Of a stretch of 64,000 nucleotides of DNA, positions 21,900-31,426 are shown piece by piece. The stretch is from Kaistia sp. 32K. Its GTDB lineage: Bacteria > Pseudomonadota > Alphaproteobacteria > Rhizobiales > Kaistiaceae. A program made the position numbers and the translations under genes. The notes beneath the pieces are model-generated. The model was not told where the DNA came from, did not search any database, and saw nothing but the letters and a program-made list of their open reading frames with translations. Within the stretch, counting starts at the first letter, position 1. Each line of letters starts with the position of its first letter. The DNA lies in the NCBI RefSeq assembly GCF_016629525.1, contig NZ_AP024269.1, positions 3,224,001-3,288,000 on the forward strand. Direction: 5' to 3'.

Positions 21900-22005
21900 C
21901 CCCGCGCGGCCCATGGACGGGACAGGCATCCGGCCTGTCCCGGCTCGCATCCAAGGCTTTGATATTTTTACGCATCCTCTCTGATCTCAACGGAAGGCAA
22001 CGGCC

Positions 22006-22965
22006 GTGAAAGACGTCATCCCCCGCGGCTCGATGACCGCGCTCGTAACGCCCTTCAAGCGCGACGGCATCGACGAGCGGGCGTTCGGCGATTTCGTCGC
22101 GTGGCAGGTTCGGAAGGGCACGGACGGGCTGGTTCCCTGCGGCGTCGCCGGCGAGGGATCGACCCTCACCGAAGCAGAGCGCGACCGGCTGATCCGCATC
22201 GCCGTCGAGGCGGCCTCGCGCCGGCCGGTGATCGCCGCGACCGGCAGCAACAGCACCGAGAAGACGATAGCCCGAACGCGGGACGCCCGGCTCGCCGGGG
22301 CCGACGCCGTCCTCGTCGTGACGCCCTATTACAACCGCCCGTCGCAAGAGGGCCTGTTCCAGCATTTCGCGGCGCTCGCCGCCGCCGTCGATATCCCGAT
22401 CCTGCTGGAGAACGCGCCCGACCGCACGGGCGTCTCGCTCACCGAAGCGACGCTGGAGCGACTGCGGCGGATCCCGTCGATCGTCGGCATCGTCGCGTCT
22501 GCCAGCGGCGGGACCGCCCCGGCGCTTCGCCCGGACGCCAGCCGACCGGACTTCGCCTGCCTCGCCGGCCGGGACGAACTCGCCGTCCAGCACCACGCGC
22601 TCGGCGGCAGCGGCGCGGTCTCGGCGATCGCCAATCTGCTGCCGGGCGTCTCGGCCGCGATCCAGGAGGCCTGCCGCCAGCACGATCTCGCCCTCGCCTC
22701 GGCGCTGCATCGCCAGATCCTGCCGCTCCTCGTCCTTCTCGATCGCGAGCCCGAACCGGTGGCGATCAAATATGCCGTGTCGTGCCTCCGACCCGGTTTC
22801 AATCCGGCTCCCCGGCTGCCGCTGGCCCCGCCGGCCGAGGCTTCGATGCGAGCCATCGAGGCGGCGGTGGCGCATCTGGTCGACACGCCGGAAGGCTTCG
22901 CCGAGATGATTCTCCACGGCGACCGGCCGGGATCGTCGGGAACCGAGAGGGCCCGGCTGTCCTGA
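22006..22965 (+). CDS. DapA/NAL-superfamily protein lacking the Schiff-base lysine
   Basis: 319-residue TIM-barrel protein clearly related to dihydrodipicolinate synthase (PRGSMTALVTPF start, VVTPYYNRPSQEGLFQHF core). Key residues differ: the Schiff-base Lys of the GIKEATG block is Val163 (GIVASASGG), the Tyr of the YNVPxRTG block is Glu135 (ENAPDRTG), and the two Thr of GTTGES are Val47 and Ala48. Tyr109 and Arg140 are kept. It is therefore unlikely to be the lysine-pathway aldolase; it may be a pseudoenzyme or have acquired another activity. GTG start at 22006 with GGAAGG upstream. The frame is intact, so it is not an obvious pseudogene. Confidence 0.85.
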   Translation: MKDVIPRGSMTALVTPFKRDGIDERAFGDFVAWQVRKGTDGLVPCGVAGEGSTLTEAERDRLIRIAVEAASRRPVIAATGSNSTEKTIARTRDARLAGADAVLVVTPYYNRPSQEGLFQHFAALAAAVDIPILLENAPDRTGVSLTEATLERLRRIPSIVGIVASASGGTAPALRPDASRPDFACLAGRDELAVQHHALGGSGAVSAIANLLPGVSAAIQEACRQHDLALASALHRQILPLLVLLDREPEPVAIKYAVSCLRPGFNPAPRLPLAPPAEASMRAIEAAVAHLVDTPEGFAEMILHGDRPGSSGTERARLS

Positions 22966-23079
22966 TGCAGCCAGCGGGAAACACCTACCCTAACGGCATG
23001 GCCGATCGGAATGCATTGGCGTACGATGCCCCGGGCACTTCCGAGGCGGCGGTAGACGCGGCAACCGAAGGAGGCAGCC

Positions 23080-24474
23080 ATGCGCTCGCAGGAAGCAGCC
23101 GAACTCTCCGGCAAATTACGCGGTCCGGTCATCGATGGCGACAGCATCGACTATGACGACGTCCGCAAGCTCTACAACGGCATGATCGACAAGAAGCCGC
23201 GGATGATCGCGCGATGCAGCGACGTCGCGGACGTGATCGAGGCCGTGAATTTCGGCCGCGAACACAAGCTGCTCATCGCCATACGCGGCGGTGGCCACAA
23301 TGGTCCCGGCCTCGCCAGCGTGAATGACGGGCTGGTCATCGACCTGACGTCGATGAAGGGGGTCCGGGTGGATCCTGCCAGCCGTACCGTCCGCGTCGGC
23401 CCGGGCTGCACGCAGGGCGACGTCGATCATGCCGCGCATCCCTTCGGCCTCGCCGTTCCGGCCGGCATCGTCTCGACGACGGGCATCGCAGGACTGACGC
23501 TCGGCGGCGGCACCGGCTACCTGACCCGGCAATACGGCCTCACCATCGACAACCTGCTCGAGGCCGACGTCGTGCTGGCCGACGGCCGCTTCGTCACCGC
23601 CAGCGCGACGGAAAACCTGGATCTGTTCTGGGCGCTGCGGGGCGGCGGCGGCAATTTCGGCGTCGTGACGAGCTTCCTGTTCCAGGCGCGCCCCGTCGAC
23701 ATGGTCTATGGCGGTCCGATCTTCTGGGACCAGAAGGACGCCGGCGCCGTCATGCGCCGCTATCGCGACATGCTGCCCGGAGCGCCCGAGAAGCTCGGCG
23801 CCTTCCTCGGCCTCAAGACCATGCCCTCCGCCGATCCGTTCCCGCGCGAACATTGGGGCAAGCGGATCTGCGCGCTGATCTCCTGCTACAACGGCCCGCA
23901 GGCCGAGGGCGAGATGGCGATGAAGCCCTTCCTCGAAGGCCTGCCGCCGCCGCTAGTCAACTGGATGGGCATGATGCCCTTCCCGGCCCTGCAGAGCCTG
24001 TTCGACCCGCTACTGCCGTCCGGCATGCAATGGTACTGGCGCGGCGACTTCGTCAACGAGCTCAGCGACGCGGCGATCGACGCCCATCTGGCGCAGGCCG
24101 AGCAGACCCCGAGCACGCTGTCGCTGATGCATCTCTATCCGATCGACGGCGCCGTGCATCGCGTCGGCAGGGGCGATACGGCGTGGAACGCGCGCGGCGC
24201 GACCTGGTCGATGGTGATTGCCGGCATCGACCCGAACCCGCAGCAGGCCGGGCCGATCACCCGCTGGACCAAGGCCTATTGGGAGGCGGTCCATCCGCAC
24301 AACCAGAACGGCGGCAAGGGCGGCGGCTACGTCAACTTCATGATGGACGACGAAGGCGAAGGCCGCATCCGCGCCACCTATGGCGACAATTACGATCGCC
24401 TGGTCACGATCAAGGCGAAATACGACCCGGACAATGTTTTCCGGGTCAACCAGAACATCCGGCCGCTGCACTGA
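23080..24474 (+). CDS. FAD-linked oxidase, berberine-bridge-enzyme-like
   Basis: 464-residue flavoprotein with an FAD_binding_4 domain (RGGGHNGPGLASV, LGGGTGYLTRQYGL, DNLLEADVVLADGR) and a C-terminal BBE motif (YDPDNVFRVNQNI). The His of RGGGHN is the usual 8-alpha covalent flavin anchor. The Cys that makes the second bond in bicovalent members is replaced (AGIVSTTGIAGLTL), so single attachment is expected. It probably oxidises an alcohol, sugar or small metabolite with oxygen. ATG at 23080 with a strong AGGAGG. It follows the DapA-like gene by 114 bases in the same direction. Confidence 0.88.
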   Translation: MRSQEAAELSGKLRGPVIDGDSIDYDDVRKLYNGMIDKKPRMIARCSDVADVIEAVNFGREHKLLIAIRGGGHNGPGLASVNDGLVIDLTSMKGVRVDPASRTVRVGPGCTQGDVDHAAHPFGLAVPAGIVSTTGIAGLTLGGGTGYLTRQYGLTIDNLLEADVVLADGRFVTASATENLDLFWALRGGGGNFGVVTSFLFQARPVDMVYGGPIFWDQKDAGAVMRRYRDMLPGAPEKLGAFLGLKTMPSADPFPREHWGKRICALISCYNGPQAEGEMAMKPFLEGLPPPLVNWMGMMPFPALQSLFDPLLPSGMQWYWRGDFVNELSDAAIDAHLAQAEQTPSTLSLMHLYPIDGAVHRVGRGDTAWNARGATWSMVIAGIDPNPQQAGPITRWTKAYWEAVHPHNQNGGKGGGYVNFMMDDEGEGRIRATYGDNYDRLVTIKAKYDPDNVFRVNQNIRPLH

Positions 24475-24484
24475 GGCCGGTCGG

Positions 24485-24513
24485 GCGGCACGGACGGTCG
24501 ACGTCCGTGCCGC
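24485..24513. terminator. Hairpin between convergent genes, possible bidirectional terminator
   Basis: Arms of about 12 bases (GCGGCACGGACG with CGTCCGTGCCGC) lie between the flavoprotein stop (24474) and the ferric-reductase stop (24541). No T-run on either side. Confidence 0.5.
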
Positions 24514-24540
24514 CGCCAGGTCAAAGCATCCGCGCGATAC

Positions 24541-25383
24541 CTATTCGTCGTGCGTGTCGTGATAGCTGACGAGGCCGCGCTTCCAGTAGCCCGACGCCTT
24601 GACGCGCTGCTTCGGCACGCCATGGTCCTCGACCAGGATGCGTCGCAGCCGCTTGGCCGTATCGGACTCGCAGGCGACCCAGGCGAAGCCCTCGCCCTTC
24701 GGCAGTTCCAGCGCCGCAACCGCGTCGTCGAGCAACCTCCCCTCGCCCGGCGCCGCCGCGCCGCGATGCAGCCAGGTGATCTCGCTCGAAGCGCGGCTCG
24801 CGAGCGGCAGTTCATCCTCAGCGCCGCCGACCTCGATCAGCACCCGCACCTTCGCCTCGGGCCGGAGCTCCTCGAGCCGCCGCGCGATCGCCGGCAGCGC
24901 CGTCTCGTCGCCGACAAGCAGGTACCAGTCGAAATCATCCGGCACGATCATCGAGCCGCGCGGCCCGGCGACGTGCAGCGTGCTGCCAACCTCGGCCTGC
25001 ATCGCCCACGCGGTGGCGGGGCCGGCTTCATGGACGGCGAAATCGAGATCGAGCTCGCCGGCCGCGGCGTCGTAGCGGCGCGGCGTGTAGTCCCGGGCGA
25101 TCGGCCGCTCGGCCCCTTCCGGGAAGACGGGGCCGTTCGGTCCGAAGGTCGGCAGCGACGGCGTCTCCTCGCCCGGGCGGGCGAAGAACAGCTTGACGTG
25201 ATCGTCATGGCCACGGCTGGCGAATTCGGCGAGATCCGGTCCGGACAGCGTGACGCGGATCATCGAGCGCGTCAGCTCCACGACGCGTGTCACCGTCAGG
25301 CGACGGATCCTGAGCGGATAGCGAACGCGATAGGTCTCATGCGGCGCGGGGGAAACGATATCGGGGGATTGGGTATCGGACAT
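24541..25383 (-). CDS. Siderophore-interacting protein (NAD(P)H-dependent ferric-siderophore reductase)
   Basis: SIP/ViuB family: cytoplasmic FAD enzyme that reduces Fe(III)-siderophores and releases iron. FAD-binding motif RDYTPRRYD in the first beta-barrel domain; the C-terminal NAD(P)H domain holds LLVGDETALPAIARRLEEL and GFAWVACESD; the end KASGYWKRG is typical of the family. 280 residues is normal. The ATG at 25383 (MSDTQSPDIVS) has CTGGAG upstream. It stands alone; I found no clear Fur or Irr box, only a TAACGTTA palindrome at 25480-25487. Confidence 0.9.
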   Translation of the reverse strand: MSDTQSPDIVSPAPHETYRVRYPLRIRRLTVTRVVELTRSMIRVTLSGPDLAEFASRGHDDHVKLFFARPGEETPSLPTFGPNGPVFPEGAERPIARDYTPRRYDAAAGELDLDFAVHEAGPATAWAMQAEVGSTLHVAGPRGSMIVPDDFDWYLLVGDETALPAIARRLEELRPEAKVRVLIEVGGAEDELPLASRASSEITWLHRGAAAPGEGRLLDDAVAALELPKGEGFAWVACESDTAKRLRRILVEDHGVPKQRVKASGYWKRGLVSYHDTHDE

Positions 25384-25601
25384 GGTAACTCCAGGAAGGA
25401 GCAGTCCGACCGTGAGCAACGTCTTAGGCAACGCCGCGCAGGTCGAACCTGCTCGGGCAAGCTCGATCGGCGCGTTGTCTAACGTTAACGCCTACGTGCA
25501 GGCCTGTGGCGAGCCCGCAAACCACGCCCGTAAATTGACGCAGCGCAGCAGAAACCGCAAGCCTCGATCGAAAAGCCCAAGTCTCGATCGACAAGCCCTT
25601 G

Positions 25602-27272
25602 TCAGGCGGAGCCGTGAATGAGCTGGTGCGCGGCGGCGCGCGCCTCGTCGGTGATGACGCTGCCGGCCAGCATGCGGGCGATCTCCTCGCGCCGCTCGTC
25701 GCCGGTCAGCGGCGTCACGCCGGTGGCCACGCGGTCTTCCCCGTCGACGCCGTCCTTGGCGATGCGGAGATGGCTTCCGGCCCTTGCCGCGACCTGCGGC
25801 GCATGGGTGACGGAGAGCACCTGCACCCGCTCGGCCAACCGCGCCAGGCGCTTGCCGATCGCCTCGGCGACCGCGCCGCCGACGCCGGTGTCGATCTCGT
25901 CGAAAACGAGGGTCGGCGCCGAGCCGCGATCGGCGAGCGCCACCTTGATCGCGAGCAGGAAGCGCGAAAGCTCGCCGCCGGAGGCGACCTTCATCATCGG
26001 CCCCGGCCGCGTGCCCGGATTGGTGCGGACGAAGAAATTGACAATGTCGATGCCGGCATCGCCGCGCGCCTCGGCATCCGTCTCGATCGAGACGATGAAG
26101 GCGGCGCGCTCGAGCTTGAGCGCCGGAAGCTCCTCGGCGACGCGGCCTTCGAGCTCCTCGGCGACGAGGCGGCGGCGGGCCGAAAGCGCAGCGGCGAGCG
26201 CGTCGTAGCGCCGGCAGGCGGCCTCGGACGCCGCTTCCAGCGCGGCGAGACGCTCCTCGCCGGAATCGAGCGCCGCCAGATCGGCGACCATCCGGTCGCG
26301 CAGCGCGGCGAGATTCTCGACCGCGACATCGTGCTTGCGCGCGGCGCCGCGGAGCGCGAACAGGCGCTCCTCGGTCCGCTCCAGTTCCTTGGGATCGAAC
26401 TCGCTGTCGCGCATCGAACGCGTCAGGATCGTTTCAGCCTCTTCCAGCGCGTCGATCGCGCTGTCGATCGCCTCGACGACGCCGTCGAGCAAGCCACCGG
26501 CCTGGTCACGCTTGCGCTCCAGCCGGCGGGCCAGGCTCGCCAGATTCGGGATCGGCGAGGTGTGGCCGGCGATCGTGTCATGTGCGTCCGAGAGGTCGCC
26601 GGCGACCTTCTCGGCCTGCATCATCGTATGGCGGCGCTGGGCGAGTTCGGTCTCCTCGCCGGGCTGCGGCGCGAGCTTCGAGAGCTCCTCGACGGAAGCG
26701 CGGAGATAGTCGCCCTCGCTGCGCGCCGAGGCGATCCGCCGCCGGAGCGCGGCGACTTCGCTTTCGGCCGAGCGCCAGTCGCGAAACGCGTCGGCGACCG
26801 CCGCCACTTCCGGATCGAGCGCGCCAAAGGCGTCGAGCAGGCGGCGGTGAATGGACGAATCGATTAGCGCCCGGTCGTCATGCTGGCCGTGGATCTCGAC
26901 CAGCGACGCGCCGACATCGCGCAGCAGCGCGACGCTGACCGGCTGGTCGTTGACGAAGGCGCGCGTGCGGCCGTCGCCGGTCTGGACCCGGCGGAGGATG
27001 ATGTCGCCGTCATGATCGATGGCATTGTCGCCGAGAAGCGTCCGCGCCGGATGGCCGGCATGGACGTCGAACACGGCCGTCACCTCGCCCTGGCTGGCGC
27101 CCTGGCGGACGAGCGCGCCATCACCTCGCCCGCCAAGGGCGAGCGAGAGCGCGTCGAGCAGGATCGATTTGCCCGCGCCGGTCTCACCGGTCAGGACCGT
27201 GAGACCGCGCGCGAAGTCGATCTCGAGCCGATCGATGAGAACGATGTCGCGGATTGCGAGCGCGGCGAGCAT
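25602..27272 (-). CDS. recN: DNA repair protein RecN
   Basis: SMC-like ATPase acting early in double-strand break repair. Walker A GETGAGKSILLDAL lies near residue 30, the ABC signature SGGELSRFLLAIK near 430 and Walker B LVFDEIDTGVGG after it, with the coiled-coil arms between. 556 residues is typical. It starts 19 bases after the bamD stop, in the common alphaproteobacterial order bamD-recN, and is often upstream of ligA, which in this window is separated from it. Confidence 0.95.
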   Translation of the reverse strand: MLAALAIRDIVLIDRLEIDFARGLTVLTGETGAGKSILLDALSLALGGRGDGALVRQGASQGEVTAVFDVHAGHPARTLLGDNAIDHDGDIILRRVQTGDGRTRAFVNDQPVSVALLRDVGASLVEIHGQHDDRALIDSSIHRRLLDAFGALDPEVAAVADAFRDWRSAESEVAALRRRIASARSEGDYLRASVEELSKLAPQPGEETELAQRRHTMMQAEKVAGDLSDAHDTIAGHTSPIPNLASLARRLERKRDQAGGLLDGVVEAIDSAIDALEEAETILTRSMRDSEFDPKELERTEERLFALRGAARKHDVAVENLAALRDRMVADLAALDSGEERLAALEAASEAACRRYDALAAALSARRRLVAEELEGRVAEELPALKLERAAFIVSIETDAEARGDAGIDIVNFFVRTNPGTRPGPMMKVASGGELSRFLLAIKVALADRGSAPTLVFDEIDTGVGGAVAEAIGKRLARLAERVQVLSVTHAPQVAARAGSHLRIAKDGVDGEDRVATGVTPLTGDERREEIARMLAGSVITDEARAAAHQLIHGSA

Positions 27273-27291
27273 GGCGCGCCCTGTCCCCCTG

Positions 27292-28164
27292 TTAACCCGT
27301 CACGGAGCGGTATGCGCGGCTGATCCAGGAGCCCTTGTTCTCCGAAGGCGAAACGCCGCCCGTCTGGAGAAGCGAATAGGCGTCCTTGTACCACTTCGAA
27401 TCCGGGAAGTTGTGGCCGAGCACGGCGGCGGCGGTCTGCGCTTCCGGAACGACGCCCATCGCGTAATAGGCGGCGGTCAGGCGATAGAGCGCTTCCTCGG
27501 CGTGACGCGTATTGCCGTAATCGGTCACGACAACCTTGAAGCGGTTGATCGCGGCCGGATATTCCTTGCGCTCGAGATAGTAACGGCCGACCTGCATTTC
27601 CTTGCCGGCCAGCTGGTCGCGCGCCACGACGATCGCCTTCTGCGCGTCGTCGACATATTCGGAGTTCGGATACTTGTCGACGACCTCCTGCATGGCGGCG
27701 ATCGCCTTCTTGGTCGCGTCCTGATCGCGCGTGACCTCGGGGATCTGCTTGAAGTAGGACTGGCCGATCATGTACTGCGCGTAGCCGGCATCCGAGCTCG
27801 ACGGATAGAGCGAGATGTAGCGGCGGGCGGCCGTCACGGTCTCTTCGTAGTTGCCGAGGCGATAGTTCGTAAACGCCGTCATGATCAGCGCCTTGCGGGC
27901 CCATTCCGTATAGGGATGCTGCTGATCGACCTTCTCGAATTCCTTGGCGGCCGACTTGAGCTTGCCGTTCTGCATTAGGGTCAGGCCCTGATTGTACATC
28001 TGGCCTGCCGGAACGTCGGGCTCGTCGGCGGCATCATCGTCCTTGGTCAGCGAACAGCCGGCGACCGCGACCAGCGCAACAAGCGCAGCGGCACGCAGGG
28101 TGACGGAGCCGAACCGGCCAAAATTGGCAAAGGTCGACGGGCGGATCGAGCTAATATCGTTCAT
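27292..28164 (-). CDS. bamD: Outer membrane protein assembly factor BamD
   Basis: Lipoprotein of the BAM complex that inserts beta-barrel proteins in the outer membrane. N-terminal hydrophobic segment ends in the lipobox AVAGC with Cys37. Tetratricopeptide-like repeats follow (YNQGLTLMQNGKLKSAAKEF, YPSSSDAGYAQYMIG, YPNSEYVDDAQ). 290 residues matches the family. It is followed closely by recN and preceded by lpxC at 182 bases, placing outer-membrane biogenesis directly after the division cluster. Confidence 0.95.
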   Translation of the reverse strand: MNDISSIRPSTFANFGRFGSVTLRAAALVALVAVAGCSLTKDDDAADEPDVPAGQMYNQGLTLMQNGKLKSAAKEFEKVDQQHPYTEWARKALIMTAFTNYRLGNYEETVTAARRYISLYPSSSDAGYAQYMIGQSYFKQIPEVTRDQDATKKAIAAMQEVVDKYPNSEYVDDAQKAIVVARDQLAGKEMQVGRYYLERKEYPAAINRFKVVVTDYGNTRHAEEALYRLTAAYYAMGVVPEAQTAAAVLGHNFPDSKWYKDAYSLLQTGGVSPSENKGSWISRAYRSVTG

Positions 28165-28346
28165 TCACACATCGAACCGGCGCGAGCCGGCATCGCCTCT
28201 TTCGATGGGGCAAAGCGGTGCAGCCTCTCTAGCGGAAACAGCACGATGACGCCACCAGCCGTCGCAACGCATTGCCGCAATTTCGTGGCAGAGAAGCACG
28301 CGACTTCGGAAATATCCGGATTGTGCGGAATATGCCGCCGTTCGGC

Positions 28347-29297
28347 CTAGGACTTGTCCGGGCCGAAGGCAGCCGCCGGCAGACGAACCGGCATCTGGGG
28401 ATGCACGACATCGCGCTTCGCCGGCACCGAGGCGTCGACATAGGTCCACGCATCCGAATCAGCGAACAGCGCTTCGACGATCCGCGCGTTCATGAGATGC
28501 CCGCCGCGATAGGAGCGGTAGGTGCCCAGAATCGGCGCGCCGGCGAGTGCCAGGTCGCCGACCGCGTCGAGCGTCTTGTGGCGCACGAACTCGTCCGCAA
28601 AGCGCAGGCCTTCCGGGTTGATCACCTTGTCCTCGCCGAGCACGACCGTGTTGTCGAGCGAGGAACCAAGCGCCAGACCGCGCGACCAGTAGAACTCGAC
28701 ATCCTTCATGAAGCCGAAGGTACGGGCGCGCGCGAGATCGCGACGGAAGACGTCGGCGTCGAGGTCGACGACGAAGGCCTGGCGGCCGATCAGCGGCGAA
28801 GTGAAGTCGATGTCGATCTCAAACCGGCGGCCGTCGAAGGGCAGAAGCTCGGCGAAGGCGCCCTTGTGCTCGATGCGGACGGGCTTCAGGACCTTGACGA
28901 AGCGGCGCGGCGCGGCGAGCGCGACCAGCCCGGCCTGGTCGACCAGATCGACGAAAGCGGCGGCGCTGCCGTCCATCATCGGTACTTCGGCCGCGTCGAT
29001 CTCGACGAGGACGTTGTCGACGCCGAGGCCGTTGAAGGTCGCGAGCAGGTGCTCGATGGTCGAGACCGAGACGCCGTCGAAGGCGACCGTGGTGCAGGAA
29101 TCCGTCGCATGCAGGCGATCGATTCGCGCCTCGATCGGCTGCGTGTCGCCCGCGTCGATACGGTGGAAGACGATGCCCGTACCAGCTTCGGCCGGGTTGA
29201 GGGCCATTGCCACGGGCTTACCGCTATGCACGCCGATACCCGAAACCACAACGCGATCGCGCAACGTGGTCTGGTACATGCCCTGTCGTTTAGCCAT
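28347..29297 (-). CDS. lpxC: UDP-3-O-acyl-N-acetylglucosamine deacetylase
   Basis: Zinc enzyme for the first committed step of lipid A synthesis. Zinc ligands are in STIEHLLATF (His) and VRHKTLDAVGDL (His and Asp). The protein begins MAKRQGMYQTTLRDRVVVSGIGVHSG; the ATG at 29297 is used, with an internal ATG six codons later as alternative. 316 residues is normal. It lies after ftsZ beyond an intrinsic terminator, so it probably has its own promoter in 29298-29514. Confidence 0.95.
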   Translation of the reverse strand: MAKRQGMYQTTLRDRVVVSGIGVHSGKPVAMALNPAEAGTGIVFHRIDAGDTQPIEARIDRLHATDSCTTVAFDGVSVSTIEHLLATFNGLGVDNVLVEIDAAEVPMMDGSAAAFVDLVDQAGLVALAAPRRFVKVLKPVRIEHKGAFAELLPFDGRRFEIDIDFTSPLIGRQAFVVDLDADVFRRDLARARTFGFMKDVEFYWSRGLALGSSLDNTVVLGEDKVINPEGLRFADEFVRHKTLDAVGDLALAGAPILGTYRSYRGGHLMNARIVEALFADSDAWTYVDASVPAKRDVVHPQMPVRLPAAAFGPDKS

Positions 29298-29514
29298 CAA
29301 TTCGCCCCAAGAGAGCTTGTCAAAATCCCCGACTGCTCTGTGGTCCGCCCCGCCGCTGTTCCGACCGACTGATACCCATGGACCAGGTAGGCAGGCCAAC
29401 AGGGAATCGTCAGATTCGTCAGCATGTTGTGATGGATAGATAGAGCCTCGACCACCCGGTCAACAAATCACTCTTTCTAACCTTCTGTAACGCACCCCCG
29501 CGCCCGGAACGAAA

Positions 29515-29546
29515 GAGGCCCGGCGCTGTTTCCAGAGCCGGGCCTC
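29515..29546 (-). terminator. Rho-independent terminator after ftsZ
   Basis: Perfect 10-bp stem GAGGCCCGGC/GCCGGGCCTC (29515-29524, 29537-29546), 17 bases after the ftsZ stop; on the minus strand it is followed by TTTCGTTCC. Confidence 0.75.
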
Positions 29547-29563
29547 GAGAGAGCCGATCCGTA

Positions 29564-31327
29564 TCAGTTGGCCTGACGACGGAGGAAGGCCGGGATCTCC
29601 AGCTGGTCGTCCTCGCTGCGCGGCATCACGCGGCCGTGCTGGTCGAGCTCCGCCTGACGCGGACGATAGTCCTGCGACTGCTGCGGCGCACGCGGCGGAA
29701 CCGGCTGCTGCGGAGCGCGCGGCGCGCCGGCCTGGGGCTGGCGCTGCGGCTGCAGCGGAGCGCCCTGCTGCGGGGCGCGCTGCTGCGGCGCCGGCTGCTG
29801 GCGGTTCACCTGCGGCGCGGCTTCTTCTTCGCGACGGCCAAGACCTACATTCGCCAGACGGCGGAGCAGGCTCATCGGGCCGCGATCTTCCTCGTGATGC
29901 GGCTGGGCTTCGGCGCGCTGGGCCTGCATCTCGCGCTGGGCGACGGCGGGGAAGTCCTCGACGCGCGGCATGCGGGAAGCGGCCGGAGCTTCGGCTGCCG
30001 GCGGGATGAAGGGCTGCGGAGCCGGAACATGCTCTTCCCGCACCGGAGCCGGGACCATGTCGAACTCGTGATCGAGCTCGGCCTCGGCGTAGGAAACCGC
30101 CGGCGGGGCCATCGGGGCGATGGTGACGCCCGGATCGCGCATAACCGGCTGGGCCGGGGCATGATGCTGGACCGGAGCCTGCTGCGGCACGGCCGGACGG
30201 AAGGCCGGAGCCTGCTGGACCGGCGCGGCGGCGCGGGTATCGATCGAGGCCGGACGCGAGGCCTGCGGCGTCTGCGGAGCGGTCGCGGCCTGGGCAGCGG
30301 CCTTCATGCGGTTGTGCATGTCCTGCTGCGTGCGATCACCGGGGGAGACCTCGTCCTTGAGGTCCGACTCGATGCCCGTGGCAACGACCGAAACGCGGAT
30401 GACGCCCTCAAGGCTTTCCTCGAACGTCGCTCCGAGAATGATGTTGGCGTCGGGATCCACTTCCTCGCGGATGCGGGTCGCGGCTTCGTCGACTTCGAAC
30501 AGGGTCAGGTCGCGGCCGCCGGTGATCGAGATCAGCAGGCCACGCGCGCCGTGCATCGAGGTCTCGTCGAGCAGCGGATTGGCGATCGCCGCCTCGGCGG
30601 CCATGATCGCGCGACGGTCGCCCGAGGCTTCGCCCGTGCCCATCATCGCCTTGCCCATCTCGCGCATCACCGAACGGACGTCGGCGAAGTCGAGGTTGAT
30701 CAGGCCTTCCTTGACCATCAGGTCGGTGATGCAGGCGACGCCCGAGTAGAGCACCTGGTCGGCCATCGCGAAGGCGTCGGCGAAGGTGGTCTTCTCGTTG
30801 GCGATCCGGAACAGGTTCTGGTTCGGGATGACGATGAGCGTGTCGACGCTCTCCTGAAGCTCCTGGATGCCAGCCTCGGCGACGCGCATGCGGCGGGCGC
30901 CTTCGAACTGGAACGGCTTCGTCACGACGCCGACGGTCAGTATACCGTGCGAGCGGGCCGTGCGGGCGATGACCGGTGCGGCGCCGGTGCCGGTGCCGCC
31001 GCCCATGCCGGCGGTGACGAACACCATGTGCGAGCCGGCGAGATGGTCATTGATCTCGTCGATGACCTCCTCGGCGGCAGCGCGGCCGACATCCGGCATC
31101 GATCCGGCGCCGAGACCCTCGGTGACGGCGACGCCCATCTGAATCAGGCGTTCGGCGCGAGCCGACATCAGCGCCTGGCTGTCCGTGTTGGCGCAGACGA
31201 ACTCGACGCCCTCGAGGCCCGAGCGAATCATGTTGTTGACGGCGTTGCCACCCGCGCCGCCGACACCAAAGACCGTGATCTTGGGCTTCAGCTCAGTGAT
31301 ATCCGGCATTTTCAGGTTGATCGTCAT
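29564..31327 (-). CDS. ftsZ: Cell division protein FtsZ
   Basis: Tubulin-like GTPase forming the Z ring. GTP-binding signature [14 protein letters not shown]7 loop [11 protein letters not shown], and N-terminal [14 protein letters not shown] are all present. The globular domain ends near residue 320. A linker of roughly 230 residues follows, very rich in Pro, Gln and Ala, then the conserved C-terminal peptide [12 protein letters not shown] that docks FtsA and other partners. ATG at 31327 ([15 protein letters not shown]) with GAGG upstream. Last gene of the ddl-ftsQ-ftsA-ftsZ unit. Confidence 0.97.
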   Translation of the reverse strand: MTINLKMPDITELKPKITVFGVGGAGGNAVNNMIRSGLEGVEFVCANTDSQALMSARAERLIQMGVAVTEGLGAGSMPDVGRAAAEEVIDEINDHLAGSHMVFVTAGMGGGTGTGAAPVIARTARSHGILTVGVVTKPFQFEGARRMRVAEAGIQELQESVDTLIVIPNQNLFRIANEKTTFADAFAMADQVLYSGVACITDLMVKEGLINLDFADVRSVMREMGKAMMGTGEASGDRRAIMAAEAAIANPLLDETSMHGARGLLISITGGRDLTLFEVDEAATRIREEVDPDANIILGATFEESLEGVIRVSVVATGIESDLKDEVSPGDRTQQDMHNRMKAAAQAATAPQTPQASRPASIDTRAAAPVQQAPAFRPAVPQQAPVQHHAPAQPVMRDPGVTIAPMAPPAVSYAEAELDHEFDMVPAPVREEHVPAPQPFIPPAAEAPAASRMPRVEDFPAVAQREMQAQRAEAQPHHEEDRGPMSLLRRLANVGLGRREEEAAPQVNRQQPAPQQRAPQQGAPLQPQRQPQAGAPRAPQQPVPPRAPQQSQDYRPRQAELDQHGRVMPRSEDDQLEIPAFLRRQAN

Positions 31328-31426
31328 GGTGACCTCGTCGTCTTGACCCCTAAGCCGGTGGCGTACCCCGACCATATTTCCATCAAACTGGCGCTGCCCG
31401 CCGCGGCCGCGCCCTCTTGCTGCAAC

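Noticed and set aside
22006..22965. Labelling this gene dapA (lysine biosynthesis)
   Set aside because: The Schiff-base lysine and two further catalytic residues are replaced.
25480..25487. TAACGTTA palindrome upstream of the ferric reductase
   Set aside because: Eight bases is too short to name a regulator site, and it does not resemble a Fur, Irr or RirA box.
25563..25598. Two 16-base near-identical direct repeats (CTCGATCGAaAAGCCC at 20-base spacing)
   Set aside because: Only two copies with one mismatch and no other context; too little to call an operator or CRISPR-like array.
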